The position numbers were made by a program, and so were the translations under genes. 10,740 nt of DNA, taken from assembly GCA_030631125.1 (NCBI GenBank), contig DAOVLS010000058.1:1-10740 (forward strand), in the 5' to 3' direction. Every line of letters begins with the position of its first letter. The first letter of the stretch is position 1. Positions 5,398 to 10,740 of this stretch are shown here, in pieces. The stretch comes from Planctomycetales bacterium. GTDB taxonomy: Bacteria; Planctomycetota; Phycisphaerae; SM23-33. The notes beneath the pieces are model-generated. The model searched no databases. It worked only from the letters and a program-made list of their open reading frames with translations, and was not told the origin of the DNA.

Positions 5398-6849
5398 ATG
5401 AGAGCAAACGAAAAAAATCTGTATGGCTGTGTCCTGGTCGCATTGGCTGTTGTGGCGATCTTTGGACAGTCTGCATCCGCAGACACGAGCGTCGGAGGCA
5501 TAATAACCGTCGATACCCACTGGACGGCTACCGATGGTCCTTATATCGCCACCCAAAGCATCCTGGTGACCAGTGGCGCTACGTTGAGCATTGACCCCGG
5601 TGTAGAGGTTCGCTTCGACCCTCAGACAGCGTTGACGGTAACTTCGGGGCAACTGATTGCCCGCGGTACGGAAGCTGAACCAATTTGCTTCACAGCCAAT
5701 ACAATTGAGGATCGCTGGGGACACATCGGCTTTGGCGATCAGGCGGTTGATGCAACATATGATGGTTCGGGAGTGTATTTGAGTGGGTCAATAATTGAGC
5801 ACGCAATAATAGAATACGGAGGCTCTGTTGGTCTAGGTACTCTGAATATTGACTCCTCCTCGCCGTATATTTCAAGTGTTTCTATTAAACATAATCTGAC
5901 TAGCGGAATTTATGGCAGGTACGCTCATGGCCTCAAGATTGTCAACAGCGCGATACAGCACAACCAGGCATATTATGACACCCCATCCGGTGCATATGGC
6001 CATCATGGAGGGGGGATTAACCTTCGTGACAGCAACTGTATTCTGATAAGTAATAATACAGTTAGCGATAACACGTCCACATGTGGAGGAATCTGCATTC
6101 GCGATTCAGACCATGCTACAGTTCAGGCCAACGATATCAGCAACAACACCGTTGCCGGGTCATGTGGTGGCTTAAGAATATGGGATTCTGATAACGCACA
6201 AGTGCTGAACAATGATATCACCGGAAACACCGCCGACTACGATGGCGCAGGGTTATATTTGAGTAGAAGCGACGGGGCGTATATATCGGGAAATTTAATT
6301 GAGGACAACACTGGATTGCGCGTTGGGGACCAAGGTGGACACGGCGGCGGCATATTCATTTATGAAAGTAACGGAACTTCGTTGTCTAACAACACCGTTT
6401 CGGGAAATTCGACAGCGGGCAATGGGGCGGGTGTATACCTGTACTATAGTAGCCTCGATATGACAATGATGGGAGACCATATTATCAACAACCGGGGTGA
6501 TGGCATTTACATAGTAGATGCACATTATTCATCTTTTGGGGTTGAAGCCCCCGTATTAAGTTTTGACCCTGACAATCCAACATGGATTTTTGCCAATGAC
6601 GAATACAACGTGTTCAACGCAGCCTCATTCACAAACTTATTTGATCCCGAAGATAAGGGCAACGTTGACGCACGTTACGTCTGGTGGGGAATGATCGACG
6701 AAGCCGAAATCCAAGCGGGTATTTACGATTTCTTCGACGATGCCGGGAGAGGCATTGTGTTCTATGATCCTTGGGCGGTTCCCGAACCCGCCACACTGTT
6801 GCTGTTGGCCTTCGGCGGGCTGGCGGTGATTAGGTGGCGGCGAAGGTAA
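5398..6849 (+). CDS. PEP-CTERM-sorted right-handed beta-helix surface protein
   Basis: A 483-residue exported protein. Residues 1-28 are a signal peptide (hydrophobic CVLVALAVVAIFG, likely cleavage after SASA). Residues about 150-370 are repeated, Asn/Gly/Ser-rich beta-helix rungs (for example NNTVSDNTS, NNDITGNTA, NLIEDNTG, NNTVSGNST), resembling parallel beta-helix proteins. The C-terminus (461-483) is a classic PEP-CTERM: VPEP, a hydrophobic helix and a final WRRR, the target of an exosortase in the inner membrane. No exosortase gene is in the window. A strong ribosome-binding site, AAAGGAG, fixes the start. Codons in roughly 5700-6650 are visibly richer in A/T than in the neighbours, which might reflect repeat evolution or transfer. 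Carbohydrate binding or cleavage is possible but not shown. Confidence 0.9.
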   Translation: MRANEKNLYGCVLVALAVVAIFGQSASADTSVGGIITVDTHWTATDGPYIATQSILVTSGATLSIDPGVEVRFDPQTALTVTSGQLIARGTEAEPICFTANTIEDRWGHIGFGDQAVDATYDGSGVYLSGSIIEHAIIEYGGSVGLGTLNIDSSSPYISSVSIKHNLTSGIYGRYAHGLKIVNSAIQHNQAYYDTPSGAYGHHGGGINLRDSNCILISNNTVSDNTSTCGGICIRDSDHATVQANDISNNTVAGSCGGLRIWDSDNAQVLNNDITGNTADYDGAGLYLSRSDGAYISGNLIEDNTGLRVGDQGGHGGGIFIYESNGTSLSNNTVSGNSTAGNGAGVYLYYSSLDMTMMGDHIINNRGDGIYIVDAHYSSFGVEAPVLSFDPDNPTWIFANDEYNVFNAASFTNLFDPEDKGNVDARYVWWGMIDEAEIQAGIYDFFDDAGRGIVFYDPWAVPEPATLLLLAFGGLAVIRWRRR

Positions 6850-6862
6850 AAGTAGATATGGA

Positions 6863-6879
6863 GAAACCGGAACGGTTTC
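6863..6879 (+). terminator. Possible terminator hairpin between convergent genes
   Basis: GAAACCG (6863-6869), GAA loop, CGGTTTC (6873-6879) is a perfect 7-bp stem 14 bases after the PEP-CTERM stop. No T-tract follows on either strand, so it could be a weak or protein-assisted terminator for the two convergent genes. Confidence 0.35.
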
Positions 6880-6885
6880 CTCGGT

Positions 6886-6917
6886 AATCCGGTCCTCCGG
6901 TATTCCGGTCCTCCGGT
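6886..6917. repeat. 16-bp tandem duplication (TCCGGTCCTCCGGT)
   Basis: Two copies, 6886-6901 and 6902-6917, differ at one base. Each unit itself contains two CCGGT blocks. The second copy reaches the stop codon of the minus-strand DUF4159 gene. It looks like a small slippage-type repeat. Confidence 0.7.
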
Positions 6918-8443
6918 CAATGCGTAACCGCGTAGGCGAAGATGTTGACTCCCAGGCGGAGGGCGTCGTCGTCGGCGTAGCCGATGTTGTAGGCGTAGGG
7001 GATTTGCTCCCATCCGTTGGAGAGGGAATAGGGCGAATAGATTACCGCCAGCGAGCCTTCGATATAGACGCCCAGCATTGCCGGTGCGTTGAGGGAGGGC
7101 CTGGCGGCTTTGGCGGCGTCGGTGTAATCGGTGGTGCGGACCTTGAACGGCGCCTGGTACAGCGGGCTGGCAAGGCCGATGGGTTTGAGTTCGGCTTTGG
7201 GCAGGACGCGCTTGAGTTCGCGCCTGAAAGCGGTGTCGAATGCTTTTCGCCCCGCTGCGGCGTCGGCTACGAGCACCCCGCCGCTGGCAAGATACGTCCG
7301 CAGGCGGGCGACCTCGGCCTGGCTGAACTTGAAATCCCGCAGCCCGGTCATATAGAGGGCTACGTGGTCGAAGGCGGTTTCGTCGGCGAGGCTGACCTCG
7401 GCCCGCTTGAACTGGACGTTCAGCGTCGTATTGGCAGTGATGTATTTCAGCAGGTTCGGCAGCGCGTGCGGCGTCGGGTCCCAGTCGCCGTTGTGGACGA
7501 TCTGACCTATGACCAGTTCATCGCGAGTTTTTTCGCTCTGCTGGTGATAGACCTTTTCGGTGGCGAATGCGCGGGCGTACTTCAGGTTCGCCAGCGTGGC
7601 GGTGATGATGTTGACGCCGAGCGCCAGCGCGTCGTCCTGATGGTAGAGGATTCCGCCTTTGATCGGGTGGCGGACCACGTCCCATCCGCAGTTCAGGTCG
7701 ATGGGCGAGAAGATAATCGCCGGCCTGCATCCGACATAGACGGCTTCGAGGTAGGGTTTCATCGACTCGAACGGTTCGGCGCCCTTGCGGACCTTCATCG
7801 TGGTTATGCGAAAGTAACTACGGAACAGCGGCGAATCGGAATCGACGGGCGCAAGTTGCCGGTTTGGGAACAGCCGGGCGATCTCCCGCCTGGCGGTGTC
7901 GGTGAATTCGGCCCTTCCGCACTGCGCGTGCACGATGAGCGTTCCGCCGTCGTAGATGTATCGGCGGAGTCCGGCGATGGCCTCGTCGGAGAGTCTCGGC
8001 ATGGGCGTCCACCCGGTGATGTACAGCAGCGGCAACTCGACGGGGTCCCACGAAAAACTCTTCAGCGTGGTAGCGACGTAGCGGTAGCGGATGCCGAGTC
8101 GGTGATTGGCGTAATTGGTCAGGCGTTCGACGTCGATCTGCGTGGTGGGGAACCGCTCGGCCCGAACTCGCTTGCCGTCCTTGATTACGAACTGCGAGCC
8201 GGTGAATGTTACCATTCCGATCAGCGCCGGCGGGGCGGGTTGGCGTTTGCGTTCGGAGCGGCGGAGCGGCGTCGCCGGTAGCGGCAGCGGCGGGAGCGAT
8301 TCGCCCGCGCTGCGGCGGTGAGGCTTGGCGCGCGGAGGTTTCTTGGCCTTGGGATTGTCAAACGCCGCCATCGCCGGAACAGAGGTAATCGCAACAACGA
8401 CTGTCAAAATCGCCAATAACGCCCTTTTCGGTATGGAAAACAT
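6917..8443 (-). CDS. Exported protein with two tandem DUF4159 units
   Basis: A 508-residue protein. Residues 1-27 are a signal peptide (KRALLAILTVVVAITS, cleavage near AMA). Residues 28-72 are a basic Pro/Arg-rich linker. Two homologous units follow, about 73-289 and 310-508. Shared landmarks in each: YITGW / YMTGL, DGGTLIVHA / SGGVLVADA, SPLFRSYF / SPLYQAPF, AIIFSPIDLNCGWD / AVIYSPYSLSNGWE, DDALALGVNII / DDALRLGVNIF. DUF4159 proteins are usually single-unit; the fold resembles a glutamine-amidotransferase-like domain but no catalytic triad is evident, so the role is unknown. The ribosome-binding site GGGAG is next to the ATG at 8443. It converges with the PEP-CTERM gene. The tandem form suggests internal duplication followed by divergence. 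Confidence 0.85.
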   Translation of the reverse strand: MFSIPKRALLAILTVVVAITSVPAMAAFDNPKAKKPPRAKPHRRSAGESLPPLPLPATPLRRSERKRQPAPPALIGMVTFTGSQFVIKDGKRVRAERFPTTQIDVERLTNYANHRLGIRYRYVATTLKSFSWDPVELPLLYITGWTPMPRLSDEAIAGLRRYIYDGGTLIVHAQCGRAEFTDTARREIARLFPNRQLAPVDSDSPLFRSYFRITTMKVRKGAEPFESMKPYLEAVYVGCRPAIIFSPIDLNCGWDVVRHPIKGGILYHQDDALALGVNIITATLANLKYARAFATEKVYHQQSEKTRDELVIGQIVHNGDWDPTPHALPNLLKYITANTTLNVQFKRAEVSLADETAFDHVALYMTGLRDFKFSQAEVARLRTYLASGGVLVADAAAGRKAFDTAFRRELKRVLPKAELKPIGLASPLYQAPFKVRTTDYTDAAKAARPSLNAPAMLGVYIEGSLAVIYSPYSLSNGWEQIPYAYNIGYADDDALRLGVNIFAYAVTH

Positions 8444-8456
8444 AATCGTTCTCCCT

Positions 8457-8483
8457 GTAGCATGGGCGTCCCGCCCGTGCTAC
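8457..8483. repeat. Interspersed hairpin repeat, GTAGCATGGGCG type
   Basis: Arms 8457-8468 and 8472-8483 (12 bp, one G-T pair) flank the loop TCC. This resembles a short hairpin repeat I recall as frequent in Planctomycetota genomes, with short false ORFs reading like ASRPCY or AGRPCY. It lies one base upstream of the ribosome-binding site of the minus-strand DUF4159 gene (GGGAG at 8455-8451), so it would be in the 5' leader of that mRNA. Confidence 0.6.
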
Positions 8484-8531
8484 GATAAAATCTCCGCGCA
8501 GAAGACAAACTCTCCCTGCGTCGCCCCATTC

Positions 8532-8537
8532 ATTATA
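8532..8537 (-). promoter_or_regulatory. Candidate -10 box for the DUF4159 gene
   Basis: Minus-strand TATAAT (8537-8532) is a perfect -10, but only a poor -35 lies 17-19 bases upstream. Just beyond it is a palindrome TCTGAA-AA-TTCAGA (8560-8573). The start would be near 8525, giving a leader of about 80 nt that includes the 8457-8483 hairpin. Confidence 0.35.
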
Positions 8538-8597
8538 AACGTACATCGGACCGGAGTGTTCTGAAAATTCAGATATTTTTTGGTTCTTCTTTTTATG

Positions 8598-8674
8598 ACA
8601 GCGCCGAACGGTTTGTGGTAAACAGCGCCGAACGGCGAGCCAATGCGCGTATCGGCTTGCCGTTCGGCGCTGTT
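8598..8674. repeat. Long inverted repeat with an extra copy of its arm
   Basis: Bases 8621-8641 and 8654-8674 form a 21-bp stem with one wobble pair (AACAGCGCCGAACGGC core) around a 12-base loop. A further copy of the arm, ACAGCGCCGAACGG, lies directly upstream at 8598-8611. It follows the stop of the lipoprotein gene (8694) on the minus strand and could end its transcript, but no T-tract follows. It looks like an interspersed palindromic repeat with one and a half copies. Confidence 0.65.
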
Positions 8675-8693
8675 ATTAGAGATGGACGTTCGG

Positions 8694-9674
8694 TTATTCT
8701 TGCGCCTCCGCCAGTTCCTTTATCCGCTGTTTTGCGTATCTGACGCGGTTCCAGTCGAATTGCTCGTGCTTTATCACCTCCTGGTACAGTGCAATCGCTT
8801 TTTCTTTCCGTCCCAGGCGGAAATCGTAAATGAACGCCGCCTGCGACCTCGCCGGCAGCATGATGTGCTTGTCCCACTGCCAGGCTCGCTCGTACCACGC
8901 CAGCGCACGGAGGTTTTCCTTGAAGTATTCCTTATAAATTTCGCCGATGTAGTATGCGCTTTGTACGATCTTCGTGCTGGACGGATATTTCTCGACGAGT
9001 TGGCGGAATTTCCCCAAGGCCTGTCGCTGCTTGGAGTAGTCGGTAACGCCCGGCAGCATTTTGCCTCGCTTGTGGAGTTTCATCGCCTCGGCGAACAGCG
9101 TATCGGCGGCGGGGATTACTTCGGTGGGTTCCAGGTCGGCCGGGGGGACCTCGGCGTGCATGAAGTAGGCGTAGGTATGGATCGGGTCGAACCGCGCCTG
9201 GATGTTTTTGGCCAGCGCCAGTTTGAAGTTCAGCCCCTTTTGGCTGTAGAATCGGGAAAGTTTCTCCACGCAGCGCTGCCAGTTTCGTCGTCCGGCCAGA
9301 ACCGCTTCGACGGCGGCGGCTTCGTTAATATCGACCACCGACTCGCTCGGCGGAGTGCCCGGATCGCCGGCGCCCTCGAACGTGAACGTCTGAGCGCCGA
9401 GAAGATTGGCCAGTTCCTTTTCCGTCCAGACCTGCTTGTGGTAAGTGCCTGTTTTGACGTAATAGGCATGGAGGACCTTGAGTGCCTGTTTGTAAGCGGC
9501 GGTTGCGACTTGAAGGTCGCTTACCGCGGCGATCTCGGCGGCATCGGACGGATTGACCGCGACGGTCTCGACCGCCTTTCCGTCGGCCGTTTTAGGACCG
9601 GCCGGAGGACTATCGCAACCAGCCGCAAAAACCACAAACGCCGCCGCCAATACGATGTTTCTAACAGTTACCAT
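8694..9674 (-). CDS. TPR-type lipoprotein of unknown function
   Basis: A 326-residue predicted lipoprotein. Residues 1-20 are a lipoprotein signal peptide with lipobox FAAGC and lipidated C20. Residues 21-110 are Ala/Pro/Asp-rich, and 116-170 form a helical region. Residues about 213-323 contain TPR-like helix pairs with alternating Ala/Tyr/Leu spacing (ALGKFRQLVEKYPSS, SAYYIGEIYKEYF, NLRALAWYERAWQWDK, EKAIALYQEVIKHEQFDWNR). The layout resembles BamD/YbgF-like outer-membrane-associated TPR proteins, but the partners are unknown. A strong ribosome-binding site, AAGGAG, precedes the ATG at 9674. It follows ispD on the same strand with 96 bases between, so co-transcription is possible. Function cannot be assigned. 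Confidence 0.8.
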   Translation of the reverse strand: MVTVRNIVLAAAFVVFAAGCDSPPAGPKTADGKAVETVAVNPSDAAEIAAVSDLQVATAAYKQALKVLHAYYVKTGTYHKQVWTEKELANLLGAQTFTFEGAGDPGTPPSESVVDINEAAAVEAVLAGRRNWQRCVEKLSRFYSQKGLNFKLALAKNIQARFDPIHTYAYFMHAEVPPADLEPTEVIPAADTLFAEAMKLHKRGKMLPGVTDYSKQRQALGKFRQLVEKYPSSTKIVQSAYYIGEIYKEYFKENLRALAWYERAWQWDKHIMLPARSQAAFIYDFRLGRKEKAIALYQEVIKHEQFDWNRVRYAKQRIKELAEAQE

Positions 9675-9715
9675 TTCTGACTCCTTCTTCCACTATATTG
9701 AATTCTTTTTGAAAA

Positions 9716-9764
9716 TCCGCAATCCGGCTTCGCCAAGGCTTCGCCGTGACAAGTCCGCAATCCG
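9716..9764. repeat. Direct repeats flanking a GGCTTCGCC doublet
   Basis: TCCGCAATCCG occurs at 9716-9726 and 9754-9764. Between them lie two copies of GGCTTCGCC (9726-9734, 9737-9745), each able to fold on itself. The arrangement resembles a small repeat insertion between the ispD stop and the lipoprotein start. Confidence 0.6.
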
Positions 9765-9770
9765 CAATTC

Positions 9771-10496
9771 TTACCATTGCGCTTCATCGAACGGCCCGGC
9801 GGGCGCGGCGAGTTTAGGCTTCGGCAGCGAATCGACCACCGCCGACGCCAGCGCCAGGTCGGACCGTCTTGTAATCTTCACATTTCGCGGGTCGCCGGTT
9901 ACGACGGCTACCGACTCGCCGATCGCCTCGACCAGGGCGGCGTCGTCGTCGGCCTGGTCCGTCGCGCTCTGGTAGGCCCGTTCGAGTATGTCCTTGCGAA
10001 AGACCTGCGGCGTCTGCGCTTCCCATAAACCATCACGAGATAAGGTTTTATCGATTTTATTGTCCGGCGAAACCTTCTTGAGCGTACCGTGGAGCGGATA
10101 GGCCAGAATGGCCGAGCCAAATTTCTCCGCTGCGGCGAAAACATCGTCTATCCACAACTGCGATACGCAAGGCCTGGCTGCGTCGTGAATGCAAATATAT
10201 TCCGTTTCATCCGACACCCTCGCCAGTGCGTTGCTTACTGATTCGGTTCGCGTATCGCCTCCGACGACGAGTTTGACGCCCATGAATCCGATATTGGCGG
10301 CGTAGCGGGTCCGCATTTCTTCTTTGTCGTCTTCGGCTACGACCAACTGCACTTCGCAGACGTCCTTGCGATTGACGAACAACTCTATCGCGCGGATAAA
10401 GATCGGCTGACCCTTAATCCGCTCGAAGATTTTCTTGGTCTTCTTACCGAAGCGTTTTGACGCCCCTGCCGCCGGAATGATCACCGAAACTTTCAT
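9771..10496 (-). CDS. ispD: 2-C-methyl-D-erythritol 4-phosphate cytidylyltransferase
   Basis: A 241-residue protein of typical IspD length. It joins MEP to CTP to make CDP-ME, the third step of the cytoplasmic MEP isoprenoid pathway. Signature motifs: PAAGASKRFG (8-17, CTP binding), GGDTRTESVSNAL (79-91), HDAARPCV (104-111), LWEAQTPQVF (157-166), DDDAALVE (183-190) and GDPRNVKIT (201-209). The canonical PV-x-D-T-x-K segment reads PLHGTLKKV (134-142), so the Asp before the conserved Thr is Gly here. The start at 10496 (MKVSV) is preferred over an upstream TTG at 10505; no clear ribosome-binding site is visible. The preceding gene ends 36 bases upstream on the same strand, so an operon is likely. 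ispF is not adjacent in this window. Confidence 0.93.
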   Translation of the reverse strand: MKVSVIIPAAGASKRFGKKTKKIFERIKGQPIFIRAIELFVNRKDVCEVQLVVAEDDKEEMRTRYAANIGFMGVKLVVGGDTRTESVSNALARVSDETEYICIHDAARPCVSQLWIDDVFAAAEKFGSAILAYPLHGTLKKVSPDNKIDKTLSRDGLWEAQTPQVFRKDILERAYQSATDQADDDAALVEAIGESVAVVTGDPRNVKITRRSDLALASAVVDSLPKPKLAAPAGPFDEAQW

Positions 10497-10532
10497 TACA
10501 TTCAACGAAATATGGTATAAGGGTCTATGCCC

Positions 10533-10740
10533 TCACTTGCCGCTGTATGATTGAATCATGTACTTGTATTTCGCGCCGGGTCGTCCGTCGATAATCACGT
10601 CTCCGGGGCGGTAGGCTTCGGGGAAATCTTTGGGCAGTTCGGCGGCGGGGCATTGCCACAGGATCGTCTTGCCGAGGAATCCCCCGCCCTGGCTGCCCGG
10701 AATTACGTCCTTGATACGGCAGTGGTCCTTATGCCGGCCC
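10533..10740 (-). CDS. 3' end of an unrecognised protein, cut by the window edge
   Basis: An open frame from the window's right edge to a TGA at 10533-10535 gives the last 68 residues of a protein. The tail contains DHCRIKDVIPGSQGGGFLG, then ILWQCPAAELPKDFPEAYRPGDVII and a Tyr-rich end, KYKYMIQSYSGK. It has two Cys (7 and 30 of the visible part) and a repeated Gly run. I do not recognise the family. The frame is uninterrupted, with codon use like its neighbours, and ends 36 bases before ispD, consistent with one transcript. Confidence 0.6.
   Translation of the reverse strand, partial: GRHKDHCRIKDVIPGSQGGGFLGKTILWQCPAAELPKDFPEAYRPGDVIIDGRPGAKYKYMIQSYSGK

Noticed and set aside
4958..5476. Minus-strand open frame across the leader region
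   Set aside because: No family features or ribosome-binding site, and it crosses a strong opposing promoter and hairpins that explain the sequence better.
6920..8281. Plus-strand open frame of about 450 codons opposite the DUF4159 gene
   Set aside because: Composition typical of an antisense frame in GC-rich DNA; the minus strand has a signal peptide, ribosome-binding site and family motifs.
8643..9680. Plus-strand open frame opposite the lipoprotein gene
   Set aside because: The minus strand encodes a clean lipobox and TPR-like protein with a strong ribosome-binding site.

Overview
The window looks like a GC-rich chromosomal segment of an uncultivated Planctomycetota-type bacterium (Phycisphaerae-like). 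This is inferred from family content: a PEP-CTERM-sorted beta-helix surface protein, a DUF4159 exported protein, a non-biosynthetic uroporphyrinogen-decarboxylase-like enzyme, a stand-alone HicB-like regulator, and several kinds of short palindromic repeats between genes. No rRNA, tRNA, CRISPR array, transposase or phage gene was seen.

Left part (1-2504, minus strand): a compact operon reads right to left. It encodes a DUF134 helix-turn-helix regulator, a DUF89 metal-dependent phosphatase, and three small Gly/Arg-rich proteins that share the N-terminal tag MPRG(N/D)GTGP but end differently (Arg-Gly-Phe repeats, a Cys4 zinc ribbon, a coiled coil). The first genes overlap (4 nt, then 14 nt), and the operon is preceded by a near-consensus promoter overlapped by a perfect 8+8 bp dyad, probably an operator. 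A nested inverted-repeat element lies beyond the operon at the window edge.

Middle (2533-4825): a URO-D superfamily protein with a candidate leaderless promoter, a divergent orphan HicB-like protein with a perfect 7+7 bp dyad over its -10 box, and a convergent unknown protein with three C-terminal membrane segments.

Right-centre (4826-6919): a 572-base non-coding stretch holds palindromic repeats, a TTGACA-N17-TAGAAT promoter and a strongly folded transcribed leader of about 355 nt ending in a hairpin over the ribosome-binding site. It leads into the PEP-CTERM beta-helix gene. The leader matches no RNA family I recognise and is the most interesting item here.

Right (6917-10740, minus strand): an exported protein with two tandem DUF4159 units, a TPR-type lipoprotein, ispD of the MEP isoprenoid pathway, and the 3' end of an unrecognised gene just upstream of ispD. 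The gaps hold further interspersed hairpin and direct repeats.

Functional links: the left operon is probably one regulated unit, and the beta-helix protein, DUF4159 protein and lipoprotein are envelope or exported products. The remaining neighbours show no evident pathway link.
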